This document shows, piece by piece, positions 26,499 to 34,925 of a DNA stretch of 64,000 bases. Under the pieces are notes generated by a model that saw only the letters and a program-made list of their open reading frames with translations, searched no databases and was not told where the DNA came from. The DNA lies in assembly GCF_009856445.1 (NCBI RefSeq), contig NZ_WMFA01000001.1, positions 124,001 to 188,000 of the forward strand, in the 5' to 3' direction. The stretch's first letter is position 1. Every line of letters begins with the position of its first letter. The DNA is from Halobacillus litoralis. Lineage in GTDB: Bacteria > Bacillota > Bacilli > Bacillales > Halobacillaceae. Both the position numbers and the translations under genes were made by a program.

Positions 26499-27329
26499 AT
26501 GCGCATTTTCAGAATTCTGAACAACAACGCGGTCGTTGTTTATGATGGTCCACAGGAGAAGATCGTCATGGGGAAGGGTGTCGCTTTTCAAAAGAAGCGG
26601 AATGATATTGTACCGAAACATAAAATCGAGAAGATCTTCCTCTTACGAGACCAGTCCTCAGAAAAGTTCCAACAACTATTATCCACGTTACCGGAAAAGC
26701 ATATTGAAGTGGCTGAGCGAATCATCAGTCATGCGGAAGGATACTTGGAAGCCCCTTTGAATGATCATATCCATATCGCGCTCACCGACCATTTGTCGTT
26801 TGCGTTGGAACGCCTGGAGCAAGGGTTTCCGATCCAGAACAAATTGACAAATGAAATTAAGTTTTTATATAAGAAAGAATTCGAGGTCGGGATGTGGGCG
26901 AAAGAAGAGATTAAGCGCGAGCTTGGTGTAGAAGTTCCGATGGATGAGGTCGCGCACATTGCCCTTCACGTTCATACCGCCAAAATGGATGCGCCGTCGA
27001 TGAGTGAATCGTTGCAGACGGCGACCATTTTGCGTGATATTGTTGAGCAGGTCGAAGCGATTGCTGGACTTACCATCGAAGAGACGAGCATCAACTATCA
27101 ACGTTTAATCACCCATCTTCGCTTTGCGTTGAATCGTGTGGAAGAGGGCAGCAACTTCGAACCGATTGATGAAGATATGTTGGAGCTGATTCAAACGAAA
27201 TATAAGGAAGCTTATGAAACATCAGAGAAGGTGGCAGGCTTTTTAAAGGAAGAGTATGGGGTTGATTTTCCAAATTCTGAAATTGCCTACATTGCTTTGC
27301 ATATTCAACGGCTTTTAAATGTAAATTAA
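26499..27329 (+). CDS. sacT: SacT/LicT-type transcription antiterminator (BglG family)
   Basis: A 276-residue RNA-binding regulator. The CAT RNA-binding domain is residues 1-56 (MRIFRILNNNAVVV, KGVAFQKKRNDIV), PRD1 is about 65-170 and PRD2 about 175-276. PTS-phosphorylated His residues fall in ISHAEGYLE, DHLSFAL, HIALHVHTA and YIALHIQRL. Unphosphorylated or HPr-activated protein binds the RAT element and lets RNA polymerase pass the terminator. The RAT lies 69 bp downstream, before the sucrose PTS gene, so SacT-type control of sucrose genes is nearly certain. The ATG follows GGAGGAG. Confidence 0.93.
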   Translation: MRIFRILNNNAVVVYDGPQEKIVMGKGVAFQKKRNDIVPKHKIEKIFLLRDQSSEKFQQLLSTLPEKHIEVAERIISHAEGYLEAPLNDHIHIALTDHLSFALERLEQGFPIQNKLTNEIKFLYKKEFEVGMWAKEEIKRELGVEVPMDEVAHIALHVHTAKMDAPSMSESLQTATILRDIVEQVEAIAGLTIEETSINYQRLITHLRFALNRVEEGSNFEPIDEDMLELIQTKYKEAYETSEKVAGFLKEEYGVDFPNSEIAYIALHIQRLLNVN

Positions 27330-27342
27330 TTTTATTAAGGGA

Positions 27343-27371
27343 TTGACGATAGCGTTTTCATTGGTTAGAAT
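27343..27371 (+). promoter_or_regulatory. Sucrose operon promoter with overlapping cre site
   Basis: TTGACG (27343-27348), 17-bp spacer, TAGAAT (27366-27371). CGATAGCGTTTTCA at 27347-27360 fits the CcpA cre consensus TGWAARCGNTWWCA at 12 of 14 positions and occupies the spacer, so glucose repression is expected. Confidence 0.75.
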
Positions 27372-27397
27372 GAAGTTGTTCAAAGTTGAATAAAGCA

Positions 27398-27502
27398 GGA
27401 TTGTTACTGGTAAAGCAGGCAAGACCTAAAATGTGTAGAGTTGGCTAGGTGACTCGTGTATGCGAATGACCTACCCACACTGTGCGCGTTTTAGGTCTTT
27501 TT
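27398..27502 (+). promoter_or_regulatory. RAT antiterminator element and conditional terminator
   Basis: GGATTGTTACTGGTAAAGCA (27398-27417), continuing GGCAAGACC, is a classical ribonucleic antiterminator of the SacT/SacY/LicT class. Its 3' end overlaps the terminator arm AAGACCTAAAA (27421-27431), which pairs perfectly with TTTTAGGTCTT (27489-27499), followed by TTTTT. The two structures are mutually exclusive. Confidence 0.95.
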
Positions 27503-27534
27503 TATTTTCTGAAAAATGACAAGGAGGAAGGATT

Positions 27535-28908
27535 ATGAATCATAAAGAAGTAGCTGAACAATTAGTTTCGTTGCTCGGTGGCAAGGATAATGTAGTCAGC
27601 GCCACTCACTGTGCCACACGTTTACGGCTCGTCATTGACGATGAGAGTCAAATCGATAAAGCAGCCATTGAAGAACTCGATGGGGTCAAAGGGGCGTTTT
27701 CAAGTTCCGGTCAGTTCCAAATCATTTTTGGTACAGGAACCGTCAACAAAGTATTCACCCATTTCGGTCCAATGGTAGGGGCTTCAGTGGAAGAAGAGGA
27801 AAATGATAAGTCCGTTTCTCACAAGGATGCGGCGAAAAGTAAAATGAACCCACTGGCGCGTTTTGCCCGGACGCTTTCGAACATTTTCGTTCCAATTATC
27901 CCGGCGATCGTTGCTGCGGGTATGTTGATGGGTCTGCTCGGCCTGATGAACACATACAACTGGGTCGATCCAGAGAGCGGCATGTTCGTCATGCTTGATA
28001 TGTTCTCATCTGCCTCCTTCATCATTCTGCCGATCTTAATCGGTTTTAGTGCTGCGAAGGAATTTGGAGGGAACACGTATTTAGGTGCCGTTATCGGTGG
28101 AATTATGACCCACCCAAACCTTTTGAATCCGTGGGGACTTTCTGATGCTCAGCCGGAAACACTGGATTTCCTAGGCTTTGGTGTAGAAATGCTTGGATAT
28201 CAGGGGACGGTTATCCCTGTTCTATTGACGGTTTATGTGATGGCGAAAATGGAACAAGCCTTCCGTAAGGTTGTTCCGAATGCCATTGATCTATTGCTTA
28301 CACCGTTCTTAACGGTTATTTTCACAGGTTTTGTTGCTTTGCTTGTCGTAGGTCCACTTGGTCGTACGCTTGGTAATGGCCTGACTTCCGTGCTCGGCGT
28401 GGTGTATGACACGGCTGGTCCGATTGCCGGACTGATTTTCGGTGGTTTATACTCCGCGATTGTACTGACAGGGGTGCACCACAGTTTCCACGCCATTGAA
28501 GCAGAACTGTTGAATGTTGGCGGAAACTACCTGCTTCCGATTTGGGCGATGGCGAACGTAGCTCAAGGGGGAGCGACGATTGCGGTCTTCTTCAAGACGA
28601 AAAGCAAGAAAACGAAAGAGATTGCTCTTCCGGCAGGTATCTCTGCTTTTCTTGGAATTACGGAACCTGCGATTTTCGGTGTGAACTTGAAGTACCGTCG
28701 TCCGTTCATCGGAGCGGCCATTGGTGGTGCGCTGGGTGGCGCTTATGTTGTGTTCACAAAAGTGATGGCGAACGGAATCGGTCTGACTGGTTTACCGATG
28801 TTCGCGATTGCCCAGGACCCAATTAATTATGGAATCGGCTGTTTAATTGCAATCGGTGGATCCATCATTGCGACGCTTCTGCTCGGATGGAATGAAGATA
28901 CGAAATAA
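27535..28908 (+). CDS. sacP: Sucrose-specific PTS enzyme IIBC
   Basis: A 457-residue transporter. The IIB domain (1-90) has the phosphorylated Cys26 in SATHCATRLRL. The IIC domain (about 105-450) has about ten helices and the sugar-site motif GVHHSFHAIEAEL and GITEPAIFG. No IIA domain is present, so phosphate must come from another IIA, as for B. subtilis SacP. It imports sucrose as sucrose-6-phosphate. It is the first gene of sacP-fructokinase-sacA, behind the RAT terminator. Confidence 0.93.
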   Translation: MNHKEVAEQLVSLLGGKDNVVSATHCATRLRLVIDDESQIDKAAIEELDGVKGAFSSSGQFQIIFGTGTVNKVFTHFGPMVGASVEEEENDKSVSHKDAAKSKMNPLARFARTLSNIFVPIIPAIVAAGMLMGLLGLMNTYNWVDPESGMFVMLDMFSSASFIILPILIGFSAAKEFGGNTYLGAVIGGIMTHPNLLNPWGLSDAQPETLDFLGFGVEMLGYQGTVIPVLLTVYVMAKMEQAFRKVVPNAIDLLLTPFLTVIFTGFVALLVVGPLGRTLGNGLTSVLGVVYDTAGPIAGLIFGGLYSAIVLTGVHHSFHAIEAELLNVGGNYLLPIWAMANVAQGGATIAVFFKTKSKKTKEIALPAGISAFLGITEPAIFGVNLKYRRPFIGAAIGGALGGAYVVFTKVMANGIGLTGLPMFAIAQDPINYGIGCLIAIGGSIIATLLLGWNEDTK

Positions 28909-28917
28909 TAGCAGCGG

Positions 28918-28950
28918 ATCCTTACTAGTCTTACGGCTGGTAAGGATTTG
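28918..28950 (+). terminator. Weak hairpin between sacP and the fructokinase gene
   Basis: ATCCTTAC and GTAAGGAT around a 14-nt loop, then TTGTTTTG. It may lower expression of the two downstream genes rather than stop transcription. Confidence 0.4.
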
Positions 28951-29009
28951 TTTTGCATTGGTGAATGAAAGATAATATAGCTAGAGAATATTTTTGAGGA
29001 GGATGAATG

Positions 29010-29966
29010 ATGAAAAAAGGTGTCATTTCGCTCGGGGAAGCATTGATCGATTTTATCCCGTTAGATCAAGACAATACGAACTATCAAAAGAGTCCAGGAG
29101 GAGCGCCGGCGAACGTTTCTGTCGGTGTCGCGAGACTTGGGGCGACGTCTACATTCTTAGGGAAAGTCGGCGATGACGTGCTCGGTCGATTTATGAAAAA
29201 AACGCTGACAGACTATGGGGTGCAGACCCACCGTATGTTTCTGACGCCGGAGGTCAGGACTGGCGTTGTTTTTGTAACGAATGCCGAGGACGGGGAACGA
29301 AGCTTTGACTTTTACATCCATCCGAGTGCCGATCAGTTCCTGGAAGCGGGGGAGATCGACGTTTCAGATTTCGATACCCATAAAGTGCTTCACTTCGGTT
29401 CGATCTCCATGATTGGTGAGACGGTCAAAGAGGCGACGCGCCATGCGGTTTCCTTGGCGAAAGGAAAAGGGATGGTCGTCTCCTATGATCCGAACTTACG
29501 CCTCCCTCTTTGGGACTCAGAGGAACAAGCGAGAGAGACGATTCAGTCGATGCTTTCAGAAGCAGACCTTTTGAAAATATCGGAGGAAGAACTGGAATTC
29601 ATCACAGGCGAAACGGACATTGAGCGTGGGCTTGAAAAGCTTGCGTGTTACGACATTCCTTTGATCCTGATTACGATGGGTGGAGAAGGCAACTATGTGT
29701 GCACATCTGATGGAATACAGCATGTCCCTGCAATGAAAGTGAAAGCGGTCGATACGACAGGCGCTGGCGATGCGTTTGTTTCGGGTATGTTGTACTCCTT
29801 GAATGAGTATGAAGGCGATATCGCTGCCATCACGCTACCGGAAGCAGTGAAGATGGCGAGATTCGCAAGCGTATCCGGGGCGCTTGCGGCATCGACGAAA
29901 GGTGCGATGACGGCCCTTCCGACAAAGGAAGAAGTGATGAAACACCTTGAAGAGGCAGGCGAGTAA
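29010..29966 (+). CDS. PfkB-family fructokinase
   Basis: A 318-residue sugar kinase. The N-terminal GEALIDFIP and PGGAPANVSVGVARLG form the substrate-binding PfkB signature; near the C-terminus DTTGAGDAFVSGML holds the catalytic Asp and anion hole. It phosphorylates the fructose released by the sucrose-6-phosphate hydrolase encoded just downstream. The ATG at 29010 lies seven bases after GAGGAGG; the ATG at 29007 is slightly close. It overlaps no gene, but its stop is 3 bp from the next start, indicating translational coupling. Confidence 0.92.
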   Translation: MKKGVISLGEALIDFIPLDQDNTNYQKSPGGAPANVSVGVARLGATSTFLGKVGDDVLGRFMKKTLTDYGVQTHRMFLTPEVRTGVVFVTNAEDGERSFDFYIHPSADQFLEAGEIDVSDFDTHKVLHFGSISMIGETVKEATRHAVSLAKGKGMVVSYDPNLRLPLWDSEEQARETIQSMLSEADLLKISEEELEFITGETDIERGLEKLACYDIPLILITMGGEGNYVCTSDGIQHVPAMKVKAVDTTGAGDAFVSGMLYSLNEYEGDIAAITLPEAVKMARFASVSGALAASTKGAMTALPTKEEVMKHLEEAGE

Positions 29967-29969
29967 GTG

Positions 29970-31421
29970 ATGAGTAAAGATCAGGAATTGCGCCGGTCCG
30001 CCTTTGAAGAAGTGGAAAAGTACCAGAACCTTGTGGAATCGGACCCTTATCGTCTGCACTATCACATCATGCCACCTGTCGGTTTGTTGAATGATCCAAA
30101 CGGCTGGATTCAGTGGAACGGGACCTATCATTTGTTTTATCAGTGGATGCCTTTCAAAACCGGTCATGGGGCAAAGTTCTGGGGTCATTATTCGTCCGAG
30201 GATCTCATCAACTGGAAACATGAAGATATTGCTCTTACGCCCTCTGAATGGTTTGAGAAAAATGGCTGTTATTCAGGATCTGCGATTGAGCATAATGGCG
30301 AGCTTTATGCTTTTTACACAGGGAACGTGAAGGATGAAGCAGGCAATCGCGAGTCGTATCAATGCCTTGCTGTGTCCAAGGACGGCATTCATTTTGATAA
30401 AAAAGGGCCGGTTGTACACCTGCCGGAAGGATACACGGCACATTTCCGTGACCCGAAAGTGTGGGAGCAGGATGGTTCTTACTTTATGGTCGTCGGCGCT
30501 CAGACGGAAGATTTAAAAGGGGCAGTTGCCCTGCTTCGAAGTGAGGATTTACGTGAGTGGACCCATATGGGTGTCTTAGCCGGCGGGGGAGAAGGACGTC
30601 TTGCCCAGTTCGGCTATATGTTCGAATGCCCGGATTTGTTTGAGCTGGACGGAGGGGATGTCCTTGTTTTTTCACCTCAAGGGCTGGAACCTGAAGGGAT
30701 GAAATATCAGAACGTCTATCAGGCAGGATATGTGGTCGGAACGTTTGAGTCTCAGAATGGAGCTTATGAGCATGGTGATTTTTATGAGCTGGATCACGGT
30801 TTTGACTTTTATGCACCGCAGACGACGGAAGATGAACACGGCCGCCGGATGATGTTCGGCTGGATGAGCGTGCCGGACCAGGATGAACAGGAGCACCCAA
30901 CCATAAAGCATCAGTGGCTCCATAATATGACCCTTCCGCGTGAGATGAAGCTCGTGGATGGACGAGTCTATCAAACACCGGTAGCGGAACTTGAGGAATT
31001 GCGTAATGGTGGTGTGGTAAAACGAGAAGTTCAGATTCACCAGGAGACGCTTGAGGTGGACGGTGTCAAAGGTAAAGCCGTAGAGCTTAAACTTGAAGAT
31101 ATCGATGTTTCTGAAGGTTGGTTCGCCCTTGAAGCCGGAGGTGCTGCACGTCTCGTTTATTCCCGTGAGCAAAGAATTTTCACATTGGAACGAGAAAGTT
31201 ACGTCAATGGTGTCGTTGAGAAGCGACAGACAGAAGTTGCTGACTTGAAGGACATGCACGTCTTTATCGATACATCATCTGTAGAAGTGTTTGTTAACGG
31301 AGGCGCCCAGGTCTTTACCGCCCGCTTCTACCCAGCACCCAACAACGACAGGATCCAATTCACTGCATCAGGCAAAACATCCCTCAACCTCAAAAAATGG
31401 GATTTAGGGAAAGTGTTTTAA
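29970..31421 (+). CDS. sacA: Sucrose-6-phosphate hydrolase (GH32)
   Basis: A 483-residue GH32 beta-fructosidase. The catalytic nucleophile is in LLNDPNGW (Asp about 42), the transition-state stabiliser in FRDPKVW, and the acid/base in MFECPDLF; the last 150 residues are the beta-sandwich module. It has no signal peptide, so it acts in the cytoplasm, splitting sucrose-6-phosphate to glucose-6-phosphate and fructose. GTG 29967 is an alternative start. It ends the sucrose operon; a strong terminator follows. Confidence 0.95.
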   Translation: MSKDQELRRSAFEEVEKYQNLVESDPYRLHYHIMPPVGLLNDPNGWIQWNGTYHLFYQWMPFKTGHGAKFWGHYSSEDLINWKHEDIALTPSEWFEKNGCYSGSAIEHNGELYAFYTGNVKDEAGNRESYQCLAVSKDGIHFDKKGPVVHLPEGYTAHFRDPKVWEQDGSYFMVVGAQTEDLKGAVALLRSEDLREWTHMGVLAGGGEGRLAQFGYMFECPDLFELDGGDVLVFSPQGLEPEGMKYQNVYQAGYVVGTFESQNGAYEHGDFYELDHGFDFYAPQTTEDEHGRRMMFGWMSVPDQDEQEHPTIKHQWLHNMTLPREMKLVDGRVYQTPVAELEELRNGGVVKREVQIHQETLEVDGVKGKAVELKLEDIDVSEGWFALEAGGAARLVYSREQRIFTLERESYVNGVVEKRQTEVADLKDMHVFIDTSSVEVFVNGGAQVFTARFYPAPNNDRIQFTASGKTSLNLKKWDLGKVF

Positions 31422-31432
31422 CTTCCATTATC

Positions 31433-31450
31433 TGTATGACCTGGTACACC
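31433..31450 (+). repeat. Dispersed 18-bp motif, copy B
   Basis: TGTATGACCTGGTACACC, identical to 2035-2052, lies 11 bp after the sacA stop and before the terminator. Confidence 0.6.
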
Positions 31451-31457
31451 AATAAAT

Positions 31458-31496
31458 GTAAAAAAGGCGGCCCGCGATATGTGGGCCGTCTTTTTT
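31458..31496. terminator. Bidirectional terminator between sacA and the lipase gene
   Basis: AAAAAAGGCGGCCC and GGGCCGTCTTTTTT stem (one G-T pair) with A and T tails. Confidence 0.9.
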
Positions 31497-31498
31497 GG

Positions 31499-32998
31499 TT
31501 ATGGGGTGTACAGTTTTCCTTTGTCGTCGATATAAACGGACTGGATGATGGTGCGTTCGAGAGGAGTACCATCGTAGGTTCCTTTCACGTCAATGGTCAT
31601 GTTATAGACCCCTTCCCCAAGACTTGGAATCTTAAAGTCTTTCCCATTCTTCTTGGCCTGCATCTTCTTCTCTTTCAACTTCCCATTTTTATCATAGTAC
31701 TCGATGGTCATATCGGTGTTGACGTTCAGCTTTTTGTTTGCTTTCACCTTCATTTGGTTTCCTTCCACTTCACTACTTAGCATGGCATCAACGGGACTTT
31801 CGAAGGCTGTGTTCAGGAGGTAGCTTTCTTTTTGGTCGGCTTTTGTTTCGAGTGTCCATTTCCCGGATTCCGGATTTTTAAGGGTGATGCTATGGTGATA
31901 CGCCCCGTCGAAAAATTCCGTATCATCTGCCGTTACATCGAAGTCGGCATACGTTTTATTACTCGGTGATTGGAGTATTAAGGAGGTGTTTTTATGGTCA
32001 CTGATCCAGTCGAAAGTGACCGATGACACTCCTTTTTCAACCGCTACCCTTTCCTTGTGTGTCCCCACATATTCCCCGCCGGTAACGTAATGCCCGGCAG
32101 AGGCCTCCATTTCTTCCGTGGCGGCAGCTGTCTCGAAGCTTGCTATAGAAGGCGAATAGGTCATACTTTCATTAAGATAATCTTTAAAGAGGTTAAAGGT
32201 GGACGACCCTTCTTTGATGGTCGTGTGATCCCATCTTCCTACACTAATTTCAGTAGCATAAGGAAGGCGGGAGCTTTGGACAGTGACAGCGCCGTCATTG
32301 CTTCCATAGGAGCTTAAATAAAGACCACCCCAGTAGAGAGCGCTTCCAAAACTGCCCCACTTCGTTCCACCGAATGTGTAAAAAGGGGTGTTGTACACAT
32401 TGGCCTGATTATCGGTAACGGAGCGGTAATAATCCATATAGCCGGTTTGGAGCGAGTAGGTCCCATCATTTTTACTTCCTATGATGCCGGCAAGCCACCC
32501 CGCCCAGCTGCTGTAAGCAAGGTCTGCAAGTTGTGAGCCCCGGTGAGGGGAAGATAATGTAATGACACGTTCGATATACGGATCGGCACCGTAATGGACG
32601 AGGGCAGATTGGGTATCCACCCCGCCTTTACTATGGGCGACGACGACAACTTTTTCACCGAAGTAATTATAAATCTCCTTGACCTTTTCTGCTAAAAGGG
32701 CGCCGTTATCCCACATGCTCTTGCCAGCATTAAGGTCGATGAAAGCTGTTTCGTACCCGCTTTGGTAGGCGGTTGTGTACATATTATTGTTCACATACCA
32801 AGTGTCTGAGGAGCTGTTCAATCCGTGTACAAAAAGAATGGGGTGTGAGTTAGCAGCGATTGTAGAGGGTGTTTCTCCGACATACCATTCACCTGGGTTA
32901 CCCGAGGTACCATCCTTAATCGACCCAGCTAAACTGACAGATGGTACGGAGAGAAAAAAGGCTGTGAAAACGATGAACCACTTCTTAAAATTAAGCAT
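31499..32998 (-). CDS. Secreted triacylglycerol lipase-like alpha/beta hydrolase
   Basis: A 499-residue exported protein. A signal peptide (about 1-24, ending VSLA) precedes a lipase domain with the oxyanion region PILFVHGLNSSS and nucleophile Ser123 in the pentapeptide AHSKG. The catalytic Asp may lie in SSYGSNDGAV and the His in VGRWDHTTI, both typical positions. Residues 290-499 add beta-rich domains (P-domain-like DADQTS...MKVKANKKLNV) ending in an Ig-like fold. It probably hydrolyses lipids or esters outside the cell. The ATG follows AAAGGAGA. It is monocistronic. Confidence 0.85.
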   Translation of the reverse strand: MLNFKKWFIVFTAFFLSVPSVSLAGSIKDGTSGNPGEWYVGETPSTIAANSHPILFVHGLNSSSDTWYVNNNMYTTAYQSGYETAFIDLNAGKSMWDNGALLAEKVKEIYNYFGEKVVVVAHSKGGVDTQSALVHYGADPYIERVITLSSPHRGSQLADLAYSSWAGWLAGIIGSKNDGTYSLQTGYMDYYRSVTDNQANVYNTPFYTFGGTKWGSFGSALYWGGLYLSSYGSNDGAVTVQSSRLPYATEISVGRWDHTTIKEGSSTFNLFKDYLNESMTYSPSIASFETAAATEEMEASAGHYVTGGEYVGTHKERVAVEKGVSSVTFDWISDHKNTSLILQSPSNKTYADFDVTADDTEFFDGAYHHSITLKNPESGKWTLETKADQKESYLLNTAFESPVDAMLSSEVEGNQMKVKANKKLNVNTDMTIEYYDKNGKLKEKKMQAKKNGKDFKIPSLGEGVYNMTIDVKGTYDGTPLERTIIQSVYIDDKGKLYTP

Positions 32999-33194
32999 TG
33001 ATTGTCTCCTTTAAAAAGTTTTTGGGAGTCGTGAACGTGATCTGTGAGGTGTCTCCTTTTATACCATTCGGTGCTGGAAGTTCATTTCCTCCATTTGGAA
33101 AATGGGAAGTTTTGTTGAAATATGTTTCTTAGACCTTCCGCTTTCTAGTTGGCTCACATAGGATATACCATGAGTAAATGGGGGAGGAATGAGG

Positions 33195-33563
33195 ATGTCC
33201 CACAGAATCACTTCAGGAAACCGTCTTCTTTTCGTCACAGAACCAGGCGGGCAGGTCGTCGAGGAAGGACAAACGGTCGATTTGACGGAAGAATATCCGG
33301 CGGGCATCGATGTCAGCCCTTTTTATACGATCCGGGTGGCTGGAGGAAACCGGGTGGTCTCAGAGGGAGCCGTCACGTTCAAGTTACTTATGAAAGTCAA
33401 TCAGGTCAGTTTTTTGACCCTCGATCAGATTACGGTTTATCCGGGAGAAAGGTTCAACCGTACCTATAATGTTCCGGGGATCGGCCTTGGAATTAAAGCG
33501 GAAGCAGAAAACGGCTCGGGTGTAGATGCCGTTGACTTAGTGGTGATCGGGTTTAAATTTTAG
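33195..33563 (+). CDS. Small beta-rich protein, unknown function
   Basis: A 122-residue protein, mostly short beta segments (RLLFVTEPGGQVV, YTIRVAGGNRVV, VTFKLLMKVNQVSFL, AVDLVVIGFKF), suggesting a single beta-sandwich. It has no signal peptide. I do not recognise a family. The ATG at 33195 has GGGGGAGGA six bases upstream; the ATG at 33189 is too close. It is followed by a terminator, so it is an independent unit. Confidence 0.55.
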   Translation: MSHRITSGNRLLFVTEPGGQVVEEGQTVDLTEEYPAGIDVSPFYTIRVAGGNRVVSEGAVTFKLLMKVNQVSFLTLDQITVYPGERFNRTYNVPGIGLGIKAEAENGSGVDAVDLVVIGFKF

Positions 33564-33581
33564 AATACAAAGAACGACCTA

Positions 33582-33616
33582 AAAAAGGACGCCTCTACTA
33601 AAAGACGTCCTTTTGC
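33582..33616 (+). terminator. Terminator after the small beta-rich gene
   Basis: AAAAAGGACG and CGTCCTTTT with a 14-nt loop; it may also serve the minus gene ending at 33618. Confidence 0.7.
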
Positions 33617-33617
33617 T

Positions 33618-33959
33618 TTATTCTTTTTCAATGGTGTAAGTCCCTCGTGAGGTTTCCAAAGTGAAGCGGTCGTTCAAATACTGGTATCGAGTCGAATCCT
33701 CCAGGGGAATTTCATAATAGGCGGATGGCAGCGGCTGGGCGCTTTGTGCATCGGTTTCTGTTTGACCTTGGCCATGTAAGTATAGGGCATGCATGGGGGT
33801 GTAATCGTCCAGCCTGCGTGTGTGGGTCTCATATGAGATATGATCAAGGTTCATGGTGATGGTATCTTCATCACGTAGTTCATGTTTCTGAATGCGTATG
33901 TCTTCTCCCTGCCATTGTTGCAAGCGCTGATTGAATTCCTCAATAGTTAAATCGTTCAT
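33618..33959 (-). CDS. Small hydrophilic protein, unknown function
   Basis: A 113-residue acidic soluble protein. It has an N-terminal helix (LTIEEFNQRLQQWQ), mixed beta segments, and a C-terminal beta hairpin (RFTLETSRGTYTIEKE). I do not recognise it. I place the start at ATG 33959, which has AGGAGGG upstream; the frame is open 31 codons further, but that part has no ribosome binding site. Confidence 0.6.
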   Translation of the reverse strand: MNDLTIEEFNQRLQQWQGEDIRIQKHELRDEDTITMNLDHISYETHTRRLDDYTPMHALYLHGQGQTETDAQSAQPLPSAYYEIPLEDSTRYQYLNDRFTLETSRGTYTIEKE

Positions 33960-34198
33960 GATGATCCCTCCTGCGTTTATCTTTTCCACCAGGGTTGTAA
34001 ACATGCAGGTGATACTTTCTATATCATGGTAAAATGAAGGCAGATCAGTCATACCAGTTCAGATATTCCCCCATTTTGAGGATATCTCCATTCAACAGAG
34101 AATATATCAATAAAAGGCAGGAACGTATAGCTGCATTTGGAATTTACCAATGAAAGAACGTTTGCATACATATCATTCAGATGAAGGAGGCGTCCACC

Positions 34199-34891
34199 TT
34201 GAGGAAAACAGGACAAGTTTTAGCCGTGATCCTTTTGCTCACTTTTCTAACGGCGTGCGTGGAAGGGGATCTGAAATTGAAGATCGATAAAGATGGAAGC
34301 GGCGAACATACGATTACGGCAGGCGTCGAAGAAGAAACGTTGAGTCGCTTCGGAGACCGTGCTGAAAATATGATGGATTCCGTTACTGAGGAGCTTGAGT
34401 CAAAAGGTTACGAAGTGGAATCCTATAAGAAGAATGGCTTCACTGGTTTTCGGGCCAAAAAGCACTTTGAGGATGTACAGGAGATGGAAGTACTGCCTGT
34501 GTCCACTGGTATGACAGAAGCAGGTGTTTCGCCTGCGATTGGCGATGTTCCTGTTGAAATGACGACAGAAGGCGGGATTTTCACTACGACCTATAAAGTA
34601 GAGGCAGCGCTTGACCTGTCCAATTCAGGTGTCATCGGAGGCATGCAGTCACTCGTGGCCGATCAGTTGGATCTTACGTTCACCCTTGACCTTCCTATAA
34701 AACCGAAGTCACATAATGCGGATCGTGTGGATGGCGACGTTTTGCAATGGGACATCCGGGCAGACGGAGAAACGAACATGATGGTGGAGATGGTTGTGCC
34801 GAATGTGAAAAATATCATCATTGCAGCGGTTGCAGCAATCATCGTCTTAGGTCTGGTCTTCTTTCTCATTCGAAAACAACGCCGCAAATAG
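34199..34891 (+). CDS. DUF3153/LppM-like lipoprotein with C-terminal membrane anchor
   Basis: A 230-residue protein. A lipoprotein signal ends in FLTAC (Cys20), and the next residues, EGDLKLKIDKDGSGEH, are typical of LppM/DUF3153 proteins. A beta-rich extracytoplasmic domain follows to about 195; residues 202-224 form a transmembrane helix with an RKQRRK tail. It is therefore held at both ends. Function is unknown; mycobacterial LppM relatives are surface proteins. The TTG at 34199 is preferred, because AAGGAGG lies eight bases upstream; an ATG at 34181 would place that site inside the gene. Confidence 0.75.
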   Translation: MRKTGQVLAVILLLTFLTACVEGDLKLKIDKDGSGEHTITAGVEEETLSRFGDRAENMMDSVTEELESKGYEVESYKKNGFTGFRAKKHFEDVQEMEVLPVSTGMTEAGVSPAIGDVPVEMTTEGGIFTTTYKVEAALDLSNSGVIGGMQSLVADQLDLTFTLDLPIKPKSHNADRVDGDVLQWDIRADGETNMMVEMVVPNVKNIIIAAVAAIIVLGLVFFLIRKQRRK

Positions 34892-34925
34892 AAAAAAACT
34901 CCCGGATATTAACGGGAGTTTTTTT
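34892..34925. terminator. Bidirectional terminator
   Basis: AAAAAAACTCCCG and CGGGAGTTTTTTT pair around ATATTAA; it serves the gene ending at 34891 and overlaps the end of the photolyase gene. Confidence 0.9.
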
